Part shown: positions 11,563-21,290 of the stretch, piece by piece | Layout: each line of letters begins with the position of its first letter | Numbering within the stretch: the first letter of the stretch is position 1 | Assembly: GCA_051453625.1 (NCBI GenBank) | Contig: JBOZIK010000001.1 | Span: 110,596,218 to 110,627,199 of the forward strand | DNA length: 30,982 bases | DNA from: Welwitschia mirabilis | Lineage: Eukaryota; Gnetophyta; Gnetopsida; Welwitschiales | Direction: 5' to 3' | Program-made: the position numbers and the translations under genes | The notes under the pieces: model-generated | Databases searched by the model: none | Told to the model about the DNA's origin: nothing | The model's input: only the letters and a program-made list of their open reading frames with translations

Positions 11563-11662
11563 NNNNNNNNNNNNNNNNNNNNNNNNNNNNNNNNNNNNNN
11601 NNNNNNNNNNNNNNNNNNNNNNNNNNNNNNNNNNNNNNNNNNNNNNNNNNNNNNNNNNNNNN
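11563..11662. other. Assembly gap (100 N)
   Basis: Exactly 100 N, probably a placeholder of unknown size. To its left is the end of gag C1; to its right are the last 12 bases of an LTR followed by a new PBS. The missing sequence should therefore include at least most of an LTR. Confidence 0.9.
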
Positions 11663-11674
11663 TGCACTGCAACA
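11663..11674 (+). repeat. Last 12 bp of an LTR (element C2 5' LTR)
   Basis: TGCACTGCAACA immediately precedes the second PBS. It resembles the end of the 3' LTR at 21008-21019 (CGCAGTGCAACA) more than the end of the LTR at 9835 (TGCACCATAACA), which suggests that C2 pairs with the 3' LTR. Confidence 0.7.
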
Positions 11675-11677
11675 TAT

Positions 11678-11695
11678 TGATGTCATTGCCAGAAA
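11678..11695 (+). other. Element C2 primer-binding site
   Basis: TGATGTCATTGCCAGAAA against TGGCGCCGTTGCCGGGGA: 11 identities and seven transitions, no transversion. Confidence 0.85.
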
Positions 11696-12258
11696 AGGGT
11701 ACTAAGGAACATGAGGATTGTCATTATTTAGATGAGTAAATTAAATTTCCATTAGATTATTTATCTATAGTGATGTTGTATTTTTTATTAGGAATTATAG
11801 GTTTTTTATTCATAGCTTTCAATTTTTCATAGTCTGTAATAACGTTTGTTGTCCTCTCTATCATTCTTACAACATTAGAAATGATACCACTAGCTTTCTC
11901 AGTTTTAATTCCTATATATAAGTTCTTTTTCCATTTCAATTTTAGTAGTTAAATAATTATTTTCTTTTTATTCATCCCCATGATAAGGTAAATGATTGCT
12001 TTATTATAGGTTTTCAGTTCTTAGAATATAGCTTTCTATTAGTATAATACAATTAGTTCCTATTGTCTCCTATGTTTTCCACACAACCAGAACGATGACA
12101 GTCTATCTATTTTCTACTTCTAACTTTCTGCTCTATTAAGTTTCTATTTTTATTTACTATATTGGCTATTCCCTCTATCATCTTCATGATAGTCAGAATA
12201 ACTATTAGTTATTTTTTATTTCATTTTTTATTATTTTCCATTTACAGGATGTTGTAAC
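11696..12258 (+). other. Element C2 leader with four-unit hairpin array
   Basis: Collinear with 9857-10417. Motif units at about 11847-11890, 11956-11998, 12061-12103 and 12163-12207 keep the roughly 105-bp period. Donor-like GATGA|GTAAAT (GT at 11736) and acceptor-like TTTACAG|G (AG at 12246-12247) are both conserved, giving a potential 512-nt intron ending 11 nt before the gag ATG. Confidence 0.65.
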
Positions 12259-13191
12259 ATGGTCAATCCATAAAAGAAGTATCAAAGAGAAAGGCTATTA
12301 ATAGAAGAGAATATCAGAGAAGGACTAGTTAACTTTGAAATCAAATCAGAAAAACAATTTTTAGGTGCATACAATATTCCTTCTGAGTTTATCTTTTCTG
12401 AATCCAATCCTATTCAAGAACTTTTTTTAGAAAATAATTTTACAATATAAATTACAATGCAAAAGTAAAAATAAGTTGTAGTATCTTTAACCTCTTGTCC
12501 TAATGCGAACCTTAGCTTTAAAGAATTAATAGCAAATAAGAAATGAGAAATTCAAACTCCTTTCAATTTACCACTGGAAAATGATGTTGAGTTAAAAAAT
12601 CTAAATGCCTATCTAATCTTTAGTGATGAACATGATGAAGATCCTCTCCAATACATTGCGAACATAGAACAGTTAATTCTTACCTCTAGAAATGGAAAGA
12701 CAAGAATTAGCGATCAAACATACATGGTTATTTTTCCCATGAAGCTGAAAGGAAGAGTAAAACTTTGGCTAAAAACTATACCTCACAAAACTCTAAAGTC
12801 TTGGGATCAAGTCCAAGAGGCCTTCATTAAAAGATTCATGAGTGAAGTAATCATTAAAAAAAAAAAAAAGGAAATGACAAACTTTCAACATTAACTAAAT
12901 GAGGATTATGCTTTCACATAGGAACACTTCTCGTATCTATTCACTCTAATCCAGTAGATGCTTTTACATAAGAAAAACTAGTTAACAACTTTTATAATGG
13001 GTTAAACTATCATACAAAACAACTTGTAGACTTCTCTTATGGCAAAAATATTATGGACCTCACATTTAAAAAATGCCTAGAAAACGTTAGAAGAACTCAT
13101 AGAAGTAAGCCAAACTTGGCCAACATCAAAAGAAACCCGCATTACAGGATAACTCATCAAAGATTTAAAAGAGGTTAAATAAGAAAAGGAT
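12259..13191 (+). pseudogene. Element C2 gag, N-terminal and capsid part (best preserved)
   Basis: From the ATG at 12259 one frame can be followed for more than 200 codons without a frameshift, broken only by a handful of stops at former Gln or Arg codons. Landmarks: KKYQRERLLIEENIREGL, LGAYNIPSEFIFSESNP, NANLSFKELIANK, IQTPFNLPLENDVELKNLNA, an acidic DEHDEDPLQYIANIEQLIL, TYMVIFPMKLKGRVKLWLKT, and an intact SWDQVQEAFIKRFMSE at about 12800-12845. An A-run at about 12858-12868 may mark a slippage site. Frames degrade after about 12920. The capsid region belongs to the plant gypsy gag family. It is cut by a 616-N gap. Confidence 0.9.
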
Positions 13192-13807
13192 NNNNNNNNN
13201 NNNNNNNNNNNNNNNNNNNNNNNNNNNNNNNNNNNNNNNNNNNNNNNNNNNNNNNNNNNNNNNNNNNNNNNNNNNNNNNNNNNNNNNNNNNNNNNNNNNN
13301 NNNNNNNNNNNNNNNNNNNNNNNNNNNNNNNNNNNNNNNNNNNNNNNNNNNNNNNNNNNNNNNNNNNNNNNNNNNNNNNNNNNNNNNNNNNNNNNNNNNN
13401 NNNNNNNNNNNNNNNNNNNNNNNNNNNNNNNNNNNNNNNNNNNNNNNNNNNNNNNNNNNNNNNNNNNNNNNNNNNNNNNNNNNNNNNNNNNNNNNNNNNN
13501 NNNNNNNNNNNNNNNNNNNNNNNNNNNNNNNNNNNNNNNNNNNNNNNNNNNNNNNNNNNNNNNNNNNNNNNNNNNNNNNNNNNNNNNNNNNNNNNNNNNN
13601 NNNNNNNNNNNNNNNNNNNNNNNNNNNNNNNNNNNNNNNNNNNNNNNNNNNNNNNNNNNNNNNNNNNNNNNNNNNNNNNNNNNNNNNNNNNNNNNNNNNN
13701 NNNNNNNNNNNNNNNNNNNNNNNNNNNNNNNNNNNNNNNNNNNNNNNNNNNNNNNNNNNNNNNNNNNNNNNNNNNNNNNNNNNNNNNNNNNNNNNNNNNN
13801 NNNNNNN
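13192..13807. other. Assembly gap (616 N)
   Basis: The sequences on the two sides are nearly adjacent in C1 (about 11363 to 11370), so a gap of this size is not predicted from the sister copy. Either C2 has an insertion of about 0.6 kb here or the gap length is wrong. Confidence 0.85.
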
Positions 13808-14420
13808 TGTAGAAGACAACCCTGTAGAACTGATTAGAGATCTTAGGACAACTTTGAAGAAGTGTACTGAAATGATTTTAAATGCCAAATTAGCAACTGA
13901 GAAGAATGTTATGCCAACACGTAACTTATGCAATGATAATTATTACATTATCAAGGATTATCCACTTTTACCATTCTATTTAAAAAAAATACATGAAGAA
14001 GTTTATGCTTTCAATCAAAAATTTCCAAACTTTGGAAATCAAAATCAGGCACAACCTAGGTTGAGTAGATAAACCTTTAACAACAAGTTTAAAAAATTTT
14101 AAAATAATTTTCAACCTTTTAAAAACTGATTTAAAAATTCAAACTTTTAAGAAAGTTAATTAAACTTTTAACATCTAAATGATTCACTTCAAAACTCTAT
14201 TGATAACCTTACATAATTATAAGGAAAAAAAATGCTAACATTGAAAACTTTGTAAATGCCTTTCAACAAACAATGTTGGCAAACCAAAGATCATAGGGAT
14301 CATTAGCAATACAACATCTGCCAAATCCCTATAAAATGAGAAGAGATTATAATGTTGTAATATAAAATGAGCATGAAGTAAACCCTCCTCCTTGTGAAGC
14401 ATCAACCTCCAAAAATAACA
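13808..14420 (+). pseudogene. Element C2 gag, C-terminal part
   Basis: Nucleocapsid end of gag. An open stretch from 13854 reads MKKCTEMILNAKLATEKN, then TRNLCNDNYYIIKDYP (about 13918-13965), where the zinc-knuckle cysteines and histidine seen in element B are mostly lost. KKIHEEVYAFNQKFPNFGNQ follows, equivalent to the EQVNA-type segment of Athila gag. After a low-complexity Asn/Phe/Lys region comes ENFVNAFQQTMLANQR (about 14245-14295), shared with element B near 4900. An acidic DDEEEEDI stretch lies near 14430. Confidence 0.8.
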
Positions 14421-15630
14421 GTAGAGATGATGAGGAAGAAGAAGACATCAAAATATAAGAAAATTACAACTTTACTTCTCTTGGTAAAAGTAAAAAAGAA
14501 AAATTCTTCATAAAAATTAGGAAAACAACTAACTATCCCTTGGCTTGAGAGGCTTAACACTAGTTCAACTTTTAATGAACATCTTAAAACCTTGATGAAA
14601 AATGTGAGCATAAACTTACCCTTTTATAAGCTTCTACAACAACATCCAAGGTACTTAAAGCTATGGAAAGACTTAGCAAGAAGAAAATAAAAACAAGTTA
14701 TTCCTAGCAAATCTTTTTAACTCAATCCCTCACAAACTTAGNNNNNNNNNNTTAAAAATATCTCTAAAGATCCAGGGGTATAAATAGTGAGTGTTACATT
14801 AGAGGAAAACAAAAATATTAGAAGAGTTTTAATTAACATTAGAATAAGTGTCAACATCATGCCTTTACATATTTGTAAAAGACTTGATTTAGAAGATAGA
14901 ATAAAGCCTACTCAAATTCTGTTAAAGTTAGCAAACACTTTGGTTAAAGAGTCACTAAAGATTTAGTTATTCAAATTAAAAAGGCCTGCTACCCAATAGA
15001 TGTGGTTATCATAGAAATTGAACATAATGGAGGTACCCATTACTTATAAGATGAGCCTTCTGTGCAACAGCCCATTTCATTATTGACACAAGAACTATGA
15101 TGATGGAGTATCATCTAGGAAATAAAAAGTTTGCAATTAGAGTTTTTGATGTAGCTGAGAAAGACTTAGGTAATAAATGGGATATAGAAAATAAAATCAA
15201 GCCAAGGTTATTCCTTAAACATTATCCCTTTGAAGAAAGATGATAAACATTACATGAATCCATGCTTTATGATGACCCGCTTGAGATTAAAAACTTAGAA
15301 ACCTTTACTACATCCAACTTTGAGTATGACTTTTTAGATCAGAAGGAAGAAATAGAACCTTTAGATTATAAGCAAGTCTAATTGTTAAATAAAAACTCAT
15401 ATTTTGAGGGAGATTATCCACCACATGAGTCAAAAATTAAAAATTGTAGTTTAAATCTAAAAAATCTTCTTAGTGGACTAAAATATATTTTTCTCAGTGA
15501 TGATTAAAAAAAATCTATTATAATTAATGAGAATCTTTTCCTTGAATAAGAATCAACATTAATCTCCCTTTTGACTTCCAAAATTTATTCATTCACTTGG
15601 TCTCATAGAGATTTATTTGTCATTCCTTCT
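14421..15630 (+). pseudogene. Element C2 protease region and pol linker
   Basis: The pre-protease segment reads LTIPWLERLNTSSTFNEHLK, VSINLPFYKLLQQHPRYLKL (about 14530-14685), close to the PFPQRL...NIPF.EAL...YAKFLK block of Athila polyproteins. A 10-N gap at 14742-14751 has the size expected from element B. The protease core (about 14830-14870) reads INIRISVNIMPLHICKRL: the D-L-G-A-S-type active site has lost both Asp (now Asn) and Gly (now Arg). It continues with PTQILLKLANTLVKESL and ends KFAIRVFDVAEKDLGNKW (about 15125-15185). The linker to RT includes NLLSGLKYIFLSDD. Frameshifts occur around 14500 and 14960. Confidence 0.82.
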
Positions 15631-16475
15631 TTTATCATTCAACATAAAATCTATCTTGAGGAAAATGCAAGACCTATTAGGTAACCACAAAGAAGATTAA
15701 GTAAAGTGCTTAAATAAGGAGTTAAGGATGAAGTCATTAATTTAATGGATGCTAGTATCAGTTATGTAATATTCAATAGTTAATGGATGCGTCCCTTAAT
15801 TATAGTTTCAAAGAAAGGTAGAAAATGAAGAGTTTGCATAGATTTTAGAAAATTGAATGAAGCCACAAAGAAAGATAAATGTTGTTTCCCCTTTCTCATT
15901 CAAATATTTGATAGAATTTAGGGACATTCTTTTTACTACTTTTTAGATGGATATAGTGGGTATAACCAAGTTTACATAGCCAGCAAAGATCAAGCCAAAA
16001 CAACTTTTACTTCATGTTTAAAGATGTTTACTTTTATACGAATGCCTTTTAGATTATGTAACGCTCCCAAAACTTTTCAACATTCTATGATGGGTATCTT
16101 TTTAGACATATTAGAGAATTTAATAGAAATCTTTATGAATTACTTTTCTATCTTTAGAGAAATCTTTGATTAAACCTTAGTAAGATTAGAAAAAGTCCTT
16201 AATAGATGCGTAGAATGTGGCCTTCACTTAAGTTAGGAAAATATTTTATTCTTAGTTAAAAGTGGAATTGTTCTAGACTATCACATTTCTTAAAGACAAA
16301 TTAAGATGAACCCTAAGAAAGTTGGTATCATTTAGTACTTAACTACTCCAACCAATGTTAAGCAACTTTGATCTTTTCTTGGATGATGTGTTTTTTATCA
16401 TTGTTTCATATAAGACTATGCTAAAATATGTAAACCTCTATATTTATTACACAAAAAAGAAGCTAAATTTGATTG
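15631..16475 (+). pseudogene. Element C2 reverse transcriptase
   Basis: Nearly collinear single-frame RT with several stops. Motifs in order: KIYLEENARPIR-stop-PQRRL (about 15650-15700), LIIVSKKGRK (about 15798), CIDFRKLNEATKKDK (about 15837-15880), HSFYYFLDGYSGYNQVYIASKDQAKTTFTS (about 15925-16010; first catalytic Asp present), RMPFRLCNAPKTFQHSMMGIF (about 16040-16100). The catalytic F-M-D-D-F box reads FMNYFS (16132-16149), both Asp codons changed, so this RT is dead. LEKVLNRC, GIVLDYHIS, KMNPKKVGII and FLG follow as in Athila RT. Stops at Gln/Trp positions agree with C-to-T decay. Confidence 0.92.
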
Positions 16476-16930
16476 GAATACATCTGACCAACTTTCTTTC
16501 GATAAACTCAAACATAAACTCTCTTATGCCCCTATCATAACAAGATCTGATGGGGAGAAAGATTTTGAGTTGATGTACGATAATAGTAATTTTGCTATAG
16601 GTGGGATACTTGGGTAAAACTATGAAAATAAGTTTAAATTCATATCTTACCATACTAAAACATGGTCCAAAGCTTAAGCAAACTATTCAACTACTAAAAA
16701 AGAAATATTAGCCATAATTTTTTTTCTCAGCAACCTTAGACATTATTTTTTCAGCTTTCACACAAATGTCTACATAGACCATGTACTGATTAAATACTTA
16801 ATGACTAAGAAAGATTCTAGTGCTAGGTTGATTATATGGATTCTCTTAATGTAAGAATTCAACCTCATCATCATAGATGAGGTAGGAAAACATAACAATG
16901 TGGTAAATCACTTATCATGCCTCACTTCTT
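16476..16930 (+). pseudogene. Element C2 RNase H
   Basis: Degrades the RNA strand during reverse transcription. It reads AKFDWNTSDQLSFDKLKHKL, then FELMYDNSNFAIGGILG (catalytic Asp present, about 16565-16615), HTKTWSKA, NYSTTKKEILAIIFFLSNLRHYFFSF (catalytic Glu present), VYIDHVLIKYLMTKKDSSARLI (Asp present), and VVNHLSCL, where the last Asp of ADHLSR is Asn. It includes a few Gln-to-stop changes. Confidence 0.88.
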
Positions 16931-18260
16931 CTTCTAATAATCTTCCTATCAATGATTCTTTTATAGATGAATAATTATTTATTGTATCTTCTACTTATCC
17001 CCCTTCATGGTATGCTGATATTGTCAACTATTTATTACTTTTAAACCATTACAAAATTGAAGTCATAATGAAAGAAAATCTTTTCTCCATAGGATAGGTG
17101 ACTATGAGTGGATAGCGCCCCATCTTTATCATAGATGTAAGAATTAAATCATTAGAAAATGTATAACCAAATGGGAAAAACTTGATATCCTTTATCTTTA
17201 TCATGGTGGTGTTTATGGTGGATATTTTAGCAGTTAGAAAATAGCCATAAAAATTCTCTACTCTAGATTCTCTTGGCCTAGTCTTTTTCAGGACTCTTTT
17301 GAGTATGCTAAAAGGTGTGATGCATGTTAACATTTTGATAGTCTTTTACAATCATAAGAAATACCCCTTAAATCTATTCTTAATTGTAAACCTTTTGACT
17401 ATTGGGGAATCAATTTCATAGACCCAATCAAACCATCTTCTAAAAATAAAAATTCATTTTCATGGTTGTGGATTATGTGACTAAATGAGTTGAAGAAGTT
17501 TCTACTTCCTCAAATGATGCTTGAACTATTTGCAACTTTTTTAGAACTCAAATTTTTTAATGCTTTAATTCCTTGAATAATTATTAGTGATTTGGAAACT
17601 CACTTCATTAACCATATTTTTAGAAAACTTCTTTTATCCATTGGTATAGAACATTGTATGGCTTGTGCTTACCATCCTCAAACTAGTAGATAAGCTAAAA
17701 ATGCTAATAGAGAAATTAAAATAATGCTTTAAAAACTTATCCCTACCAATGAAAATTCATGGGCTTTTAAACTGAATGATGTTCTTTGGGCTTATCATAC
17801 CACTTGACATAATTCACTTGGTTTTTTACCTTACAAACTTGTATATAGTAAAGTTTGTATTTTACCTATTGATTTTGTTATAATTATTATCATTCTACAC
17901 ATCAACTTAACCTTGTGAACTTAGAATAAAACCATAAAATCGATTTAGCTTAATTGGATCATTTAGATAAAAAATGAACTCTAGCTATTTATCGTTAAAT
18001 TATTCACAAAGCTCAAATTAAGTTTAAGCATCATAAAAAGTTGATTTATAAGAACTTTGAACTTAGTCAACTTGTCTTATATAATAATACTAGAGTACAT
18101 CTTTTACACAATAACTTAACCTCAAAATGGTTAGATTTTTACATTATTGAAAGAGTACATTCTAATAGGTCTATTAAAATTTTTGACTTAACCACTAAAG
18201 AAATTTAGAAAGTTAATGGATAAAGATTGAACATATATGAGCAATCTTTTGATATAAACA
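16931..18260 (+). pseudogene. Element C2 integrase
   Basis: Begins LPINDSFIDE-stop-LFIVSS and PSWYADIVNYLL (about 16940-17040), an almost exact match to the Athila PINDSFPDEQLFA...WYADIVNYL signature and the best lineage marker in the window. The zinc-binding region (17090-17340) is frameshifted. Core: YWGINF with D1 as Asn (17412-17414), ISDLETHF with D2 kept (17589-17591), ACAYHPQTS, NANREIK with E kept (17712-17714), WAFKLNDVLWAYHTT, LPYKLVYSKVCILPID. The C-terminal domain reads YKNFELSQLVLYNNTRVHLL, LTSKW, ERVHSNRSIKIFDLTTKEI, KVNG-stop-RLNIYE (about 18040-18240). No chromodomain is seen, as usual for Athila. Confidence 0.9.
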
Positions 18261-19880
18261 TGATATAAGTGTTAACCTTAGAGGTTCCCATCAATAAGGA
18301 GGACTTCTTTTCTACCATTATCTAAATTTTCTCTTAACTTTTTTCTTTGAAGGCTATTATGACATCACTTGATCATCTTTCAAACATGACTTATGTATTT
18401 ATTTTTATGATTAATCTTTGACTTAGGTATTTTATAGTGGTAAGATTAGATTCACCCAATCTTAAGACATTCACACATCTATTAGCTTTAGTTTGAAGGT
18501 AAATGCTTTACTTTTTATGTTTTTCTCAATGATGAAAAGGTCTTAAATTTTTTGAGGATGTTCTTTTCTGTCTTTTATCTTATGACTTTACCTTTGTCTT
18601 TTAGAGTATTTGGTCATGTGGGATGCATGTTAAAAAAAAAAAAAAAGAATGAAATAAAACAAACATTTTATATTTGAGATAGGTTAAAAACATGGTCATT
18701 GTAATGTCCTATCATAAGTACACCAAGGAAAATTTTCCTGAGAGGAACCTTTGGCAGTGTAAATATGGTAGTTATGGGAACTCCACTAGGAGGATCAGTT
18801 AGCCATGCTTCATAGGTCCTTACTTCTCTTACTGTGGTTACACTCCCTTCATCATGGATAGNNNNNNNNNNNNNNNNNNNNNNNNNNNNNNNNNNNNNNN
18901 NNNNNNNNNNNNNNNNNNNNNNNNNNNNNNNNNNNNNNNNNNNNNNNNNNNNNNNNNNNNNNNNNNNNNNNNNNNNNNNNNNNNNNNNNNNTTGTTTTGA
19001 GATGTAGACAGGTAAGTTCATTTTTTAGCAAGTCTTTGATCTTATCACTTATTATTTGAATCATTTAATTTTTAGCATTGTCATAGCCACTGCCTCATCA
19101 AATGTAATTTTTTATACATCAAGTCATGCATTTTAAAATTAAGTGAAGTTATGATTTCTTCTACAGGAATCTACTAGGTTAAAATTTAGAGTAAGTAGGC
19201 TATCTTCTTTATATTGCCTTATGTTCATTCTTTTTGTTTTCTTTTTTTGTTTAGTTAGTTGTTTCAAAGTCATTTTTGTATCTTCTTATCATTTTAGGAC
19301 CTTAAAATTTAATGGGTTTCTTGCTTAGTTTTAAATAAAGAATTAACTTCTTGCTTAGATAAGTTTCTTTAACAATTTTTTGATGTTTATTTTTAGTCTT
19401 TTGGATTTCTAAACACTGCTTTTAATCATTTTGTGATAGCACATTTATTGGGTACTTATGGATTTGCTTTATCCTAATTAGCACATTTTCACTGACTACT
19501 TTTTTAATTCTTGAAAAATATTTCATACATCTTTATTTTTCAGATATAACACTTCTTTACTTACATTTGTACTTAATTTATAGAATTGTCCAAATGCAAA
19601 AACACCCCTCATCCACCTTCTTTACTTTATTAGCCAATATGGAATGTATTATTTTTCTTTAGGGGGAAGAGGGAACACTCATTTTCATAAATTTTTGAGT
19701 TATTTAGAGCTTTCATAAGATATAATCTTAAATTTTTCACTCCACACACATGATGTGTTACATTTTATTTTGATAAATAATGTGGTTAAAATTATTTATG
19801 AGCCTATTTTATAATTTTCAGATTGATTTTTTTAAGCCAATTTGGTTAGCAATTATAGTTGTTCACCTTATTTTTATTAA
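18261..19880 (+). other. Element C 3' region between integrase and LTR
   Basis: About 1.6 kb, T-rich, with no long sense ORF. It includes a 14-A run near 18632, the conserved 3' block (separate entry), a 130-N gap at 18862-18991 whose size agrees with element B (about 128 bases between the same landmarks), and a segment AGCCAATTTGG...GTTCACCT just before the PPT that is also present in element D. Confidence 0.7.
18672..19200 (-). pseudogene. Conserved 3' block with candidate antisense ORF, element C copy
   Basis: The minus-strand frame has SDKIKDLLKNELTCLHLKT before the N gap and HDEGSVTTVREVRTYEAWL, then TDPPSGVPITT, ending GHYNDHVFNLSQI without a stop over about 63 codons. The same antisense frame is recognisable in B (21665-22190) and D (28146-28680). 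The family or function of the product is not recognised. A sense-strand reading starting ATGGTCAT is also possible, and sense CAG|GTAAGTTC at about 19010 looks like a splice donor. Antisense extra ORFs in this position are known in Tat/Ogre-type elements; assignment here is inference. Confidence 0.4.
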
Positions 19881-19908
19881 GGACTGACAAAGGCTAAGTG
19901 GCAGGCTA
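19881..19908 (+). other. Polypurine tract region of element C
   Basis: GGACTGACAAAGGCTAAGTG followed by GCAGGCTA directly before the 3' LTR. Elements B and D have the same AAGGCTAAGTGAG-GGC sequence at their LTR borders. It is the expected plus-strand priming site. Confidence 0.7.
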
Positions 19909-21019
19909 TGATGCACTACCAAATTATATGTATGTAATGGAGTGTTATGAGCTATTTTGTAGGACATTTATAGAGGTTTAGATGTAATTCTAAGGATTAT
20001 GAAGGATTGATGGAAGACCTCAAAAATGTGTAATTCTTGACATAATTAGAGGCATTTAAGGCACATTCTAATATACATGGCTTTGTAGGAAGATCATTGA
20101 TGAAAAAGGCTAACTTCTCTTGAGTTATAAGGATAAAGAAAACTATCATCCCCATGATAAGCAGGATGATAACACTATAGATGCCATATTGGATGTTAAC
20201 ATGGATTAGAATTGTCACTACTAAGTTATCTTTTGTAAAGGGCTATTATCCCAAATCAAAGGTTATTCCCATGACATGAAGGACAAAAAATGTAATGTTT
20301 GATCCATTGTCCCCTTATTCATTTTCATGATAGCTAAGATGACACTTATAATCGATAGCAAAACTTTATCTATTTCATCCATTTCTTTCTTGTAGTTAAA
20401 TGCATTTTGTAATTCCTTTTATGTGTCAATTTTGCTTTAAACCCTATAAATAAGAGCCTCCTTTAACTCTCCTCTTAATTTTCATTTGCACCAGACATTC
20501 TCATGGTAGGAGATTAAAGGGCTGGAGATCCATGTTGTAAGTTGCAAAAAAATATTTGCTTGATAAAGAATTGTGCATTCTACATTGAGGCTCAGTTGTT
20601 TAGTAACCTAGATGTTAGTTTTATCTTAATATAAAACTTTTTTTCAATTGTACATTCAATTCTGTTATTTTTTCCTTATGGTTTATGTTGTTCTTGATTT
20701 ATTGATAATTTCATTAATGATATAAGTATTAAGGGTAGCCTTTGTTAAGCCTGAAGAAAGTAGTTTAGATTTATTTCGCATTAAATTTAGATTTAGTTAT
20801 ACTTGCATTGCATTGTATCTTTATTTCTTATACTTTTCTTAAGTTTTAGTTACGGTACTTTCTTCTAAAATTAATTCTCATTCTTCTCTCATAAGTCTTC
20901 AATGGGTTATGACATTTGAGTTACTCCCATTCATTTTAGATTGTGTATATTGCAACCTATATATTTTGATTAACAGGTTTAAAGCAATATGTGAAGTTGT
21001 AAAAATACGCAGTGCAACA
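19909..21019 (+). repeat. Element C 3' LTR
   Basis: 1111 bp, starting TGATGCACTACC and ending AGTGCAACA, collinear with 8720-9835. A hairpin at 20144-20171 has perfect 8-bp arms TATCATCC/GGATGATA; further units lie near 20235 and 20297. TATA is at 20445. The right border re-enters the element B integrase frame. Confidence 0.9.
20445..20452 (+). promoter_or_regulatory. TATA box of element C 3' LTR
   Basis: TATAAATA in AAACCCTATAAATAAGAGCC, 536 bp into the LTR, the same context as in the 5' LTR. Confidence 0.65.
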
Positions 21020-21290
21020 TAGACTAACTAGTTCTTTTATATAATACTTAAGTGCATATTCTACATAACAAGTTAACCTCTAAATGATTAGGTCCTTATC
21101 CTTTAGAAAAAGTACATTCTAATGGATTAGTTGAGATTTCTGATCTAAACACTAGGAAAATTTAAAAATTTAATGAATAAAGGTTAAAAATCTATGAATT
21201 ACCTATCAATCAAATCTTGAACATGATAGAATCACTTATCTTGAAAGTATCCTTAATGAAGAGGACTTTCCTCCTACCATTGTCTAAAGT
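21020..21290 (+). pseudogene. Element B integrase C-terminus (continuation of 7611-8719)
   Basis: Resumes the integrase interrupted at 8719. It reads D-stop-LVLLYNT-stop-VHILHNKLTSK, then GPYPLEKVHSNGLVEISDL, matching 18070-18200 of C2 and 29100-29300 of D. Compared with D (K-K-F-E-P-G-stop-LVLL), only about three codons are missing between 8719 and 21020. This supports a single insertion of element C here rather than an unrelated fragment. Confidence 0.85.

Noticed and set aside
19997-20218. 73-codon minus-strand open frame
   Set aside because: It lies in U3 of the element C 3' LTR and is not maintained in the 5' LTR.
8715-21024. A 5-bp target-site duplication around element C (AAGGA / TAGAC)
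   Set aside because: Three of five positions differ, and the integrase frame suggests a small deletion instead.
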